Of a stretch of 57,500 nt of DNA, positions 34,705 to 46,568 are shown piece after piece. The stretch is from Choanephora cucurbitarum (lineage: Eukaryota; Mucoromycota; Mucoromycetes; Mucorales; Choanephoraceae), in contig JAIWNI010000082.1 in NCBI GenBank assembly GCA_025331435.1, positions 1 through 57,500 on the forward strand, written 5' to 3'. The notes beneath the pieces were generated by a model that did no database searches, was not told where the DNA came from, and saw only the letters and a list, made by a program, of their open reading frames with translations. Position 1 is the stretch's first letter, and every line of letters starts with the position of its first letter. Both the position numbers and the translations under genes were made by a program.

Positions 34705-36567
34705 ATGAAGCTCAGTTTGAAAGAGATATCAATTGCGCTACTAATGCCTGTAACGTTGTTCTCAGGCTCTGCTAGTGCCGATCCTACCCTTTATTTGAAG
34801 CCAACTTTTTACGATGGTGGTCATAAAAACATTGCGTTCTTTGCTCCGTTTGGTGGCTCATCACATTCAATTTGGGTCCTCGATATTTGTAACGAACTTG
34901 GCCGCAGAGGACACAATGTATCTTATATAACATCTGTAGGTCTTAGATAGAGAAGATAGAAAAGAAAAGCAATATATTTGCTGGAAGCTGACACAATTTT
35001 CTCAATATCAGGATGAACAAACAAGATTTGGTAAACATTACACTAACGTAAAGACTGTGTCTGTGGGCCCTATGAATTTTCATCCATCAGATATTGGAGA
35101 CAGTTCGCAACTTCGAGAAGAGAGCCCAACCGTGTTTCTTAAAAGAGCATTTGATATCTTTCATTCAAACTTTGAAAGAGGTATATAAAAAGCAAAAGAT
35201 AGAAGGCAGAGTTCATCTAACCGATCAAAAACGGGACATTTTAGATTATACATTTACAAGAAATTATTTTATTGATTATGAAATTGATACTGCTATCTGT
35301 GATCATTTCGCTGATTCTTGTGTTGAAGCTGCCACTAGCCTGAATATTCCATATATTATTACGTCTTCTATGGAGATTACTAAAGGTAAATCTCTGCATG
35401 CTTTCATTCTATATGATTTGATTGCTCACTCCTTTTTTAGACTCTGACACTCCCTATACACACAACAATATCATGCGCTTGGTTGAGCCTACAACCGAGT
35501 TTGAATCATTGTATACTAGATTTTATCAAGAATTCATTCTACCAGTTGAAACCATAAAAACCCTTTATCCGTTTTTGAAGAAGCTGAATGAACGCAAGGC
35601 TGCACTTGGTATCGATGCCAAAATGATGGACCAATCTACTAAATGGCAAGATGCTCTCAAACTAGTCAACAATATTCATGGTTTCAACGCTCCCCGACCC
35701 ATGGGTCCTCTTGTTGAGCAAGTTGGCCCTATTATGCCCAAACATTACAATCCACTCACTGAATCCCTAAAGGCATACCTTGATGCACATGAACGCATAG
35801 CTTATGTTGCATTTGGTCAAATGGCAACACCATGCAAAGCAGACATCAAACTCATTTTGACATGTTTACTGGAAAGCATCGAAAGAGGTTTCTTGGATGG
35901 CTTCATTTGGGCCACAGTGCATGCTCGCGACCTGTTTCCTGAAACGATTACAACATCTTCTGGCAACGTTTATCATGTTGAATCCATGAGCAACGGGACT
36001 GATTCTAATGCCCGTCTAGTCTCTTGGGCTCCTCAAACAGCTATCCTTATGCATCCCTCAACTCACTTGTTTGTCTCCCATGGCGGTCTTGGTTCATGGT
36101 ATGAATCAATGTATGCAGGAAAGCGAATGATTATGTTTCCCTTCTTTGGTGATCAGCCTAGCAATTCAATTATAGTTGAGCAAAGTGGATTGGGTGCTAT
36201 CTTAAAATACGATGATTCCTACGAGAAAGCCTTGGATGTCTTCAAGCGTGTTGCTTTGGATGAAGATGGAGAAATCTCAGGTAATGTCAAGCGTACTCAA
36301 GCCCTTGTGCAAATCCGATCCGAGCGCAGCGTGATACGTGGTGCCGATGCAGTAGAGGAAGTTGCCTATACACACAAAAATGGTATTTTACCTCACCGCA
36401 CAAGTGCAAATCGCCGCATGTCCTTTATCAAAGCAAACAATATAGACATCTACGCTATTTTGGTAGTGCTGCTTTCTGTCACCATTGGTTCTATAGCCTA
36501 TATTGCTGCCAAGCTTTGGTCTTTCCTCTCATATGCTAACACTCAGATTAAAGTCAAAACCAACTAG
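34705..36567 (+). CDS. Membrane UDP-glycosyltransferase (GT1 family)
   Basis: Four exons (34705-34935, 35012-35180, 35245-35385, 35441-36567) give about 555 residues. The N-terminus is a signal peptide (ISIALLMPVTLFSGSASA), so the catalytic domain enters the secretory pathway. The N-terminal acceptor-binding half carries IAFFAPFGGSSHS, with the usual catalytic-His position in the GGSSHS loop. The C-terminal half carries the UGT signature: SWAPQTAILMHPSTHLFVSH, then GGLGSWYESMYAGKRMI and PFFGDQPSN. A single membrane helix follows near the end (YAILVVLLSVTIGSIAYIAA) with a short basic tail. This matches animal-like ER UDP-glucuronosyl/glucosyltransferases. It probably glucosylates a lipid or small lipophilic compound; the substrate is unknown. 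Confidence 0.93.
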
Positions 36568-36780
36568 AAACAGAGACAAAAAAAACTTTTGTTCTAATGA
36601 AACAAAAGAAGCTTATTAGACATTATTTAAATAAAAAAGAAAAGAAAAGACTTGTTTAACGATGATGCTTTGAGCTTTAAAACGACTTGTTCGTTGGACA
36701 AGACTGAACAATGTTGTGTTTAGTCACGCCCTTATTAACCATCAAGACAAAAAGTATTTAAGGTTATGGATTTATTACTT

Positions 36781-39243
36781 CTAGTTGGTTTCTTTAGTTG
36801 TATCCCACATACAGATAGTCTTACTCTTCTCTGCTGAATACAAAAAGTCGCCATTTGGATTCCATGCCACGCCTGCGATTACCGAACTAAATTCATGATG
36901 ACATCCATTTAGAAAAAAAAAGTTATGGCAATTAAGTTTGCTCTCTTCCTCTTTTCTTTTTTTTGCAAAGAAAAGGTAGAGTTAAAAACGTACCTGTGTT
37001 CATTCATTGCTCTTTCTAACTTGCCTGACTTTCCATTCCATATATGAAGAGAACCATCTACAACGTAGTCAGTACAATAAGATTTTGTATAAAATTTGTT
37101 TTTCTGGTATTTACCTATAGAACCTGCTGCAATGTATTTGCCATCAGGACTTAGTTTAAATAGCTAATCAGTAAGAAATTCTTTGCAACACATGACATTA
37201 CTGAATCATTCTCTCACCTAAACGTAGCGCGAGACCAATTAAGTCCAGTGCGGTATGAATCAGCTCTTTTGTATAAAAAAAAATTAAGTCAAGCCAATTC
37301 AAATCAATAGATCATTAGATACATACTGGAAAGATCGAACAATGTCATACATTCTGACATCAATTATCTTTAAAGTATTATCCCTCGAGTTGGTAAGGAA
37401 TGTATTGCCATCTGTTCATCCGTAAAATAAGATAGTGTTGCTTTTTTTTTGTTTGAAGACATATTTACCAGGCGACATGCATACAGATGTAATCTGCCCA
37501 TTATGAATACCTGTAAGCTCCTTGATACCTGTACCTGTACGTGCATCCCACAAACGAACATTATTATCTAGATGGCCACTCACTAATATTTGGCCATCTG
37601 GATCCATAAGACATACATCATTACAACTAGAAAAAGTAAATATTGTACGAATATCTAGTCAAAAAAGAAATCAAGTTGATCAATTTTTGGAATAACAACA
37701 TACAGAAACACTCACTGTAGCCTTTCTGCAAATCCCAAATTTTCAATGTTCTATCATGACTTCCGGACACCTATTCAAAAAATAATCAAGTTTTTCTTTA
37801 GCAAGCAAGAATACCTTCTTTGGGTTCATCTTACCACCTGATTTGAGTTTACAGTGAATTTCGCAGCATACACCTTACCAATATGACCTGTCAAGGTATG
37901 CTATAAAATAAACGTATTTGAATTATTACTTTCTTGAAAGTCAACTTGAGCTTACAATCAGTCGATGAGTCGACAAGCTCCAGATTCGAGTCGCATTATC
38001 TGTACATGATCCCAAAATCAATTCATCCGAAATATTAAAACAAACAGAAGTAATTGTCTGCAGTGCGCCACTTAGTGTCTGTATTGGATGGCCTGTCTTG
38101 GCATCAAACAACTTTATCTTTTTATCTGCACCCCCTGTAGCGAACATGTTACCAGTGGAAGAAGCTGCTATACAATGAATATCTGTATCATGAGCAGTCT
38201 ATAGAAACAAAACATGCTGTTCAGTCTTTTCTAGATAAAAAAGAAATACAAAATTTATATACTCACAATCTTTTTAATGGCTCTTTTGGGCAATACAATA
38301 TTGGTATAAAATGAATTTTGTATGCTGTTGGCCCCTAGGTCATCCTTTTTTTTCAATTGCCTCTGTTTTTGTTGCTTGTCAGTTGCATCTCTTGCTTCCA
38401 TAGCTCTGTTTTTGGGGTTGCTTTATTAGAAATAGGGAATCAAGCAAGATTTGATTTACCTCTCATAAAACTGAGTTGCTTCATTCATTTTTTCCGCCTC
38501 CTCATTCATCTTTTGAATCCAACGTTCAACTAGTTGAGTGTTTTCTGCCACCAGCTTTTTGTTCCTTTCTTCAGTAGTATGTATCTCTAATTGTAAGGCA
38601 GCCAATTCATCTTGAAGTATCTATTGGATGGTAAGCAATCATTTGATAACCAAATATAATGGCTTACTTGTATAGCCACATCTTTTTCTCGCAACTGCTG
38701 TACTTGCAAATCACATTTCTTTGACAGTAAGCGTACACTCTGAGTCAGCTCTTGTATTCTATCAAATTACTGTATCAAACCAAGTATACATAAAAGCAAT
38801 CTGTTGACTCTTACTGCTCTGTTTGTTTTTTGTCTTTTTCGTCGCGCGATCTCAACTGTTCATTCATGTTAACTAATCTTTGAGCGTTCTCACTCTGTGT
38901 CTTGTACATCTCTGCTCTTTCTTCATTCAACTCCCTTATTTTATTATCTAACTCGACTAAGCGTTGATTCCCACTAGTGTAATCTAATCAGTTTCCTGTA
39001 AGTCCTGTTTTTAGTTTGGCCTGTTACCCAGAAACTCCTTGATCGCTGTTGTTTCGCTCGAGACTCTTGGTCCTTTTCTCCAGCTCAACTGTGCGCTGTA
39101 ACAGTTTGTTGTCTTGAATGGTATTTAGAACAAGTTGATTTCGTTTTGTTATTGGTATTACTTGTAGCGATTATCTCATGAAATTGGCCCTCTATTGCAT
39201 CACGAGTTTGTATCCTCTCCATTAGGACATCTCTAAAGCTCAT
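36781..39243 (-). CDS. ATG16: Atg16 autophagy protein with C-terminal WD40 propeller
   Basis: Multi-exon gene, about 540 residues. Exons near the start are 39162-39243, 39028-39112 and one starting at 38973; the stop is at 36781-36783. The N-terminus (MSFRDVLMERIQTRDAIEGQ, then FHEII) is the Atg5-binding helix. A long coiled coil follows, including the hallmark NTQLVERWIQKMNEEAEKMN. Seven WD40 repeats make the C-terminal half; examples are FATGGADKKIKLFDAKTG, VSGSHDRTLKIWDL, VSGHLDNNVRLWDARTG and IAAGSIDGSLHIWN. Atg16 with Atg12-Atg5 directs Atg8 lipidation on the growing autophagosome. Budding-yeast Atg16 is only about 150 residues without WD40, so this is the ATG16L1-like long form. Internal exon edges near the third and sixth blades are approximate. 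Confidence 0.92.
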
Positions 39244-41842
39244 ATCTTTTACTTTCTTTCGTTTGTGGTTTTATAGATTTTAACAAAAAAAGATGTATTT
39301 ATATGAAAATTATGCAGCTATGGCTCAGAAGGAACTATGGAAGGTCACACTGCAAGCATACAAACTGTGATATTCGAGGCTTACTAAGCTCCAATTTAAA
39401 CTCAACAATGTAATGCCAAAATGAGTACTTGATACCATCCTAATACTGTATAGAGGTCAAGCTTTTTGAGAAAGCTTATATTGCCAATACTCTATATTAA
39501 AAACACAACTGATAGATTATACTACTGATTGATTTGCAGCAGCATATAGCTTAAGTATGCCTTTTTGATAGAGTGAAGTCAGGAGCAGAAAAATTGGCTT
39601 TCATCATTGTTGGTGCTTGAAAATATAGTTGGTATCTTCTGATAATTCCGAGGTAATTTGCTACAATTCACGAAAAGCAGTTCAATACTTCCAAATTGCT
39701 TATGTGAATAAGTGTAGCACTGATAGCCTTTTATCAACTTCATTTTTTTGGAATTGGACTGTGCACAATACAATAACATAGACTACCCACTCAAAGTACA
39801 TGTATAATGCGTACAGTGACAAACAAATGCTATTCTGTTCATCTGGGTAGTCTATGTGTGTTATAGAGATTGCGCCGTGTAAAGCCACATAAGCTAATGA
39901 TATAAGATTTTACATAATCGCTATAGCTGTTTAGTTTTGAACTGAATGCTCCGTATAAAGTTGGCTGTCTTGATAGTAGTATGCTCGTTATTTTGGAACG
40001 AATCGTTTTAGTAGAATGCTTTCGCACACACGGTAGCCAGTAAGACATAAATGATACATGCTTAATAAAGCTGCTATTAAATAAGTTCGTAATCTACTAT
40101 ATGAAGGTCTAACAGTAGACCATGTTTTTGGGAATACTGAATCAGTCTGAAATATGTTATTCAAACCCCCGTTACAAAAAAGATTCTGTATAGCTCTTTT
40201 GACCTGTTTAGCGAATAGTGCAATGATGAAACAGATAGATTATACTGTAAAGAAAATTGGATTGTTCACTGTCGCAAGACCAGTATTAGGTTAATGCTTC
40301 AAGACAGAATCGAGAACAAAGAGTCATGCGAATTCTTTGATTTACTACTTTTTGTATGCGAGAATTTGGATGTTTCTTTCTTCAGAAGACACTCTCACGA
40401 ATGATAGATCTTGCACTTATTTCGCTTATCCTAGTTGATCTACTTAATGAGCAGGTGTATGATACCATGCCTTCAGTTATAGGGCGGCCTCATAGAAGGA
40501 TCTGAGGCTATTTTGGCGTCAAAAGGCCCGCTCGATCACCAACGGTCTGAAGGTTGTGCATGCTTCCATCAATCTAAAGCGTCTTTTATCGCTTACAATG
40601 GCTCGTAATTGGATTTGCCTGCAAGATTTGTCGTTACAAACTAAATGATCCTAATTGGCTTTCCCTCCTTCATTTTGATTGTTACTCAACAACTTCATGC
40701 AAAGTTAGGCAGCAGTTTCTCTAACTTCTACAACACTTTTCAATGGATTGAAAACATTCTGAACAAGCCTTTACAGAATCAGCAGATCTGGTTCTATCGA
40801 ATTCTGTTCCAACCAGGATCTTGTGTGGCTAGCCATGTTCTTATCACAGTCTACTCATAGGTTACGGTATCTTGACTCATTTTTAGTAGGTTTGAATGAT
40901 GAAGATTAGCATGTCACGTAGAGGATGTAAGGATGTTTTTTTTTGTGAAAGAAAAAATTTACTTTCAATACAGATCCTTTGATGTTCATCTCTTGCTTTA
41001 GCATCACTAACATCTCCTTTTCTTATTTATACATTTGGTTTTAACTTGTTGTTTTAGACTTCATTTTAACGTTAGAGTTTGTAGGTAAGGGAGACAAGCA
41101 AGTTGCTGTTCAACGCTTGTATAATTATGCACTTCTCTTCTTGTAGATACTTTTCTATAAACCGAATCTAACCAAACAAACTATTAGCCGTTATTTACAG
41201 TTTCAATCGACAGCTTCAGAATTATCAATTACGAGAGGAGGAGCGAAGGAGCAGATAATGCACACTTTTCCTGCGCTTTAGTTTATTATACAAACAGAAC
41301 ATCTTGACTGAACAAGGTGTTGATTGTTGCTCATCCTTTTACTCTACTGATTACATATAGTAGTTGATACTATTGACAGAATGAGGTTCAATGAACTCTT
41401 ATTAATGTATTTAACTTCACTACTTATGATCATGCCTTTTTAATAGCAAGTTACAACCTAGCATGATAGATTCATGCACACAAACAGGTTCAATTTATAG
41501 AACCTGAAATTTGTTTGTAACATTATAAACAATTTTAAATCAGATGTATTTCAAGGACTCAACACAAAGAAATCATTCCTCATATGCTCTACATGCAGTG
41601 GATTGAAGGCATATATATACTCAAAACAACTCATTCTCTTTTGAATTGGTAGGATTTGTTGAAAAGCGAAAGATTGCTGCTTGCTGAGATTACTTGAAGA
41701 TAAATCTAATCAATGTTTCTAATTAACTAACGACAGTGTATTTGATCTATATAGTTTATTCAACATAAATTAATAGTGACATATCAACAACAAATGTTAA
41801 AAAAGAAGAATACTGAAAAGCTTACTGAAGAAGTAAAAGCAA
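39244..41842. other. Gene-poor region with one decayed fragment
   Basis: About 2.6 kb between divergent-side neighbours with no intact gene. Around 40480-40900 the plus strand reads as a protein-like frame (LKVVHASINLKRLLSLTMAR, then FSNQDLVWLAMF-like text) broken by five or more stops, probably an old transposon scrap. The rest is AT-rich without coding bias. Confidence 0.35.
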
Positions 41843-42937
41843 TCATTTATCTAAATACACCTCAAGAACATGTCTAAGATTAGTAACAAATCCTGTATCC
41901 AAATCAACTAGTTGAACAAGATCAATCGTATGTAATTTCTCTTTGACTGCAATGAATTGAATATCCACACTTTGAGAGGTAGATGGGCCGAGTGGGCTAC
42001 AGTGAAACAGCACAAGTCGGTCAAAAGGATATACATGGACTAAGACTTCCTCTTTTCTTACCTTAGTCGCACATTGTTTTCCAGACATATGATGTCTGCT
42101 TCATGTGTTTCATTCTCAAAATATTGCTTCAAAAACTCTAAATGAATCATAATTAACTTGACTTGCAGTGTAACCAAATGAAATAAAAATGCTGTATGTA
42201 TATACCTGACTCATCCATATAAGGCTCAATAGGTACCTGTTCTAAAGGCAGAGGTGGTAAGGTAGTCTTGCTTGTAACGCCATACATGTCAGTAGGATGT
42301 CTTTTTCGGTTGGGTATCATGACTTGGAATCGCCTTGTGTGTTTAGATCGATTGACGATAAAGATGTGTAAGGGGAACGTTTTTCCCACCTGAATGGCGT
42401 CGGGTACAGTAAAGGAGACAACAATACCATCCGCAACTTCTCTCTCAACAGGGCTGGTAGCTCCATGCGGAACTGTTTGAATGCCTGTCAATCCACCTAA
42501 ACCTCTCCTTGCTACATTTCCTGCTACTCCTTCTCTTTGCTGTTGTTGATGATGGTGATGAGTGGCATTTACCATCATTGAGTTTTGTTTACGTAAACCA
42601 AAGACGCCTTCAGGAGAGGGACTCATGGGGTGATTAGGCCCACCAGGACTTCCTACAATCGATCGTGTTCCAGGTGAGTTCATACTGTTGCTCTGCGCTG
42701 ATTGAGATCTAGCCATAGGAGAAGATAAAGAAGGACTATTGAGCTTCTCGAAAAAGGGAGCAGGCAAGACAGATTCCTCTCGTTTTTGCTGTCGAATACT
42801 AGATACATCCAGCATGGTGTTCCATTTAGATCGCATAGGTAAAGCCTTTTTTCCGTCAATGATAGGTGATCCAAAGACTTGAATAGAAACACGCTGTGGT
42901 TGCAATTTGTCTTCGCCTTGTTGCTGTTGTTGCTGTT

Positions 42938-42971
<34 letters not shown>

Positions 42972-44300
42972 AGCCCGACGTGAAAGAAGCATGCGCTGTT
43001 GCGTGGAAGGAGGCTTAATAGATCCATCATCCAGTAAAGTGACATCGTATACAAACACAATTAAATCGGAACGATTCAGATGGATAGGAAATTCAGTCTG
43101 ACTTGACTGTTGAAAGGCTGTTGACACAACTGCATTTGATACCTGTACCTCTACGCGGTCCACCAAGAATTCACAGCCGACATCAGCAGGGTTCTCGAGT
43201 TCAATAGACATCATGACCATCTTTTCAGCAACAGAGGCATTGGTTGTTCTCATCTTGACGACAAGGCCTGAACGAATTGATAGGTTCTCTCGGACACTTC
43301 GCTTCATGGAGAGTTGTGAAGAAGCCTTATTCAGGCTAGATCCTGTGGTGAGAGAGGAAGATGAACCTGTAGGCTGTCTCGAATGTGTCTCCATCACAAA
43401 CCGTTGAAGTGGTCGCTCTGTTTCCGAAAACAATGGATCTATTTGAAAAGAAAGAATGAAATCCAGTCAATAAACTAAAAGAGAGAACGAAAAAGGGAAC
43501 AATGTATACGTTGCCTTCAGCTAATCCACTCAGTAGATTGATGGTCTCAAATAAGTCAATATCGTATTCCGATTCATCTAACACAGCTTGATCCGCTTGT
43601 ACATTAGGTCTTCGCATAGGCAAAGGTCGGTATTGAACATTTGAGTTGATGGATAAGATAGGGTGAATTGATTTCGTTTTTGTGTAGACTTTGAGAAACA
43701 CATGAGTTTCTATGACACTATACAATCTTTTTGATACTTACCAATAGGCACTACCATAGGGTAAAGACAGCAAAATCCATCTTGATAGTTAAATAGCATA
43801 GACTCGGCATTCTTGCTATTGCGGTTATATGCTTGTGTAAAGAAAGGTGTGGTTACTTCGTTTAGGTTGCGCCTCTGACTGAAGGTGTTTGCTTTAGGGG
43901 ACGCAGGACCATTAGGTGTAGAGATGGGTGTGTTGGTAGAAGAGGATCGATTGAGGTTGGTTGTGTTGATGGTATCAAGAAAAGTAGCATCAATAGTAAC
44001 CTCAAGCTGATTGTAGAAATTGTTGATAGCTTCTTCTACTTCTTTGCCCGAGCCTGTAACTTGTTGAGGAACACGGGCAAGCAAATAAACTTGCAAGTGT
44101 TCATCTAAGTTTGAAAGTACAGGTTAGGCTTTTTGTAATTTATGATGGCACACATACACACCATAAAAAGCAAATTCGCGTGGTTTAGCACTGACGATGT
44201 CAAGAGGGTCTATACGTTCATTCTCTGGCACAGGTTGATTAGGGATGATAATACGAAACTCAGCTTCATTAAAGAACAACTCGGTTGATATCGAAGTCAT
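41843..44300 (-). CDS. TRS65: Trs65-like TRAPPII complex subunit
   Basis: Six exons: 44162-44300, 43742-44104, 43515-43709, 42206-43438, 42062-42137 and 41843-41996, giving about 719 residues. The N-terminal third is beta-rich (HLQVYLLARVP, VFLKVYTKTKSIHPIL). The middle is Ser/Pro-rich and disordered with 18 consecutive Gln. Ig-like beta segments follow: VSFTVPDAIQVGKTFPLHIF, then ADIICLENNVRLSPLGP and TIDLVQLVDLDTGFVTNLR at the C-terminus, as in the IgD3 domain of fungal Trs65. Trs65 is a TRAPPII subunit that helps activate Ypt31/Rab11 at the late Golgi. Intron 3 seems to use a GC donor (AAG|GCAACG); a poor GT donor upstream would also keep frame. Confidence 0.75.
42918..42971 (-). repeat. 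CAA/CAG trinucleotide repeat encoding 18 glutamines
   Basis: 54 bp of interrupted CAR repeat inside the Trs65-like gene: 13 CAA and 5 CAG codons. The mixed codons make it less prone to slippage than a pure CAG run. It lies in a disordered linker. Confidence 0.95.
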
Positions 44301-44716
44301 TCTATACCTGTTTAATTAAAATAAAAAGAAAGAAAAAAACAGAGCATTACTTGTATTTTAAAAAAAAATTCCAATTTAGTTGTTGCTAAGCATTATCTTC
44401 AGCCCTGAAAAGGTTCACGTAAAGAACGAATTCCTACAATTGAACATGTAACAATAGGACAAAGAAGGGAAACTAAAACGCAAGTCAGTCATACTCAGTT
44501 TTAAGGACATGAACCAGCATTAGTGCAATTGCTTGATACAGCCTATCTTGAAACACAAGCAAGCTATACTTCTGATTTAGGTAACTCTTGTCTGATACTT
44601 TGATCATGCACATCGAATCGAAATGACAGCATTTCCGTTTCAACCAATCAGAAGACTGCCTTTTTTAGACATAAATAGACTTTATCAAAACTTTTTTAAT
44701 TTTACTCCTCTATCTT
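44301..44716. promoter_or_regulatory. Divergent promoter region, Trs65-like and Dug3 genes
   Basis: 416 bp between opposite starts. AT-rich with an A8-A9 tract near 44360. No known operator recognised. Confidence 0.45.
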
Positions 44717-46059
44717 ATGTGTCGTTTTTTGTTATATAAGGGTAAACAACCTATTCTTCTTGCTCACGTAATATCACTGGACTAGTCTTTCTTGCTCAAG
44801 AAATATGCTGACAACTTTGTCTTCAAATAGCTTGTCACTCGTCCAAAGCATTCAATTGTCAATCAAGCGTTTGATTCAAAGTTGCGATTAGACACACGCC
44901 GACCACTGAATGGTAATGCTCTTTTGTTGTGTCTTGTTCATGTATGGCTTACATTGAAAGGAGTGATTAGGTGATGGGTTTGGTATAGGTTGGTACGACA
45001 ACGATCCTCAAGATGAGATCACTACACCTTGTATTTTTACTTCAGTGACGCCTGCCTGGAGTAATATTAACTTGGTACGGCTAGCTGAGAAGATCAGAAG
45101 TCCACTTGTATTTGCTCATGTACGTGCTAGTACATCTGGTTCTGTATCTGAAACAAATTGTCATCCTTGGTCGTAAGTGAAAACGCTCTTATCTAGCACA
45201 GCAAAAATGAATCTAATATGCTTATCTAAGGTACGGTCGTCTTATGTGGATGCATAATGGTGGAATTGCTGAATTTGATAAAATCAAGCGTAAACTGCAG
45301 AGTTCTTTACCGGAAGAATTGTTTCTGTTTGTGGAAGGCAATACAGATTCAGAATGGGCTTTTGCTCTCTTTTTGAGTTTTGTAAACTGGATTTTTTTTT
45401 CTTTGGCTTGGTGATCTTACTGACAACAATATCTATTTCATTAGTTATCCAATCCCAAGGCTAATTCATTTGAACATCAAGAGCTGAAAGAAGCCATGTT
45501 AAAGACAGTGGCTCAACTGAATGTGTGGGCAGAGGAACATGATATCACAGAAGTAAGAATAACTTGATCCACAAACTCTTTTTGCTTAATGACTCTATAT
45601 AGCCTTCCTTATTGAACTTTGCAGTCACAGATGGAGAAACGGTAGTCTGTATTCGCTATATCAGCAGTAAAACAGAGGAAGCTGCATCACTCTATTTCTC
45701 TTCAGGTACACGGTTTGAATGTTATCGTCCAGGCCATTATCGTATGGTAAAGGCAGACAGAAGAGAAGATATTGTGGTTGTTGCTAGTGGTAACTATCTT
45801 TCCTATTGAAGTTTCCTTTCTTGACTAAGTCATTTATTCTTTAGAACCCCTTACCTTTGAAAAGGCAGATTGGCTTACCATTCCAACAAACAATATTCTA
45901 GTTGTTACGCCCAAATTGAATGTACTGCTTCAACCAATCAAGGATAAGTATTATACACCAGAAAGAGGGATTGAAATCAAATTGAACAGTGAGGATGTTG
46001 CTATCATACCAGAGCCTAATGCTCAACTATACAAAAAGAGTGTTTCGTTAGAATGTTAA
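44717..46059 (+). CDS. DUG3: Dug3-type class II glutamine amidotransferase
   Basis: Seven exons: 44717-44767, 44831-44912, 44971-45172, 45231-45381, 45445-45552, 45603-45789 and 45845-46059, giving about 331 residues. It starts MCRFLLYKG. Cys2 is the nucleophile exposed after removal of Met1. Other class II amidotransferase features are LVTRPKHSIVNQAFD, NGDGFGIGWYD, FAHVRASTSG and the MWMHNGGIAEFD loop. In yeast, Dug3 works with the peptidases Dug1 and Dug2 to cleave glutathione in the cytosol, releasing glutamate from the gamma linkage. Length and motifs match the family. No DUG1 or DUG2 gene is in the window. The first intron starts only 51 bases into the gene. Confidence 0.93.
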
Positions 46060-46568
46060 AAATGCACTGTAAATATATAAAATTATTGCATAAGAGCTCT
46101 TGACGCCACAGACATAAGCCACAACTAGAGTTTTCTTCTTTTACATTCACTTGTAATACAGGCACGTGATTTCCATTTCATTTTGTTGGATTCTACAATC
46201 TATTGAATAGTAGAGATGCATCAAAGCAGTAGTGCTTGGTTGCTATGACAACCATTGTAGTCTGCTCAACCCATTGCCAAAAGATAGATTGTTAGAATAG
46301 AGTTAGGATATGAACTTTCTCTTTTATATAAAAGTTGATACCACGTTCAGTTAATTATTGGTCTGGATTAACTTGGAAAAAAGGAGATGTCTTGTTTATT
46401 TTTATTGACACACAAAAAAAACCCTTCTCATGCTTCTATTGTCGCTGTTTGAAATAGGGTTGGTGTTTTATCGCTTAAACGCCTTTAAATCAAAATAAAG
46501 CATATGTTTATATTTTCTCTTCTTTTCTCTCTCTCTCTCTCACACACACACAATCTATATCATAAGCC
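46060..46568. promoter_or_regulatory. Promoter/leader region of HSF-type gene
   Basis: About 500 bp without a gene. It ends in a (CT)n(CA)n run at 46525-46552, just 16 bp before the ATG. Such pyrimidine tracts are common in fungal leaders and near transcription starts. Confidence 0.45.
46525..46552. repeat. CT/CA dinucleotide microsatellite
   Basis: Compound (CT)n followed by (CA)n immediately upstream of the HSF-type coding start. Confidence 0.85.
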
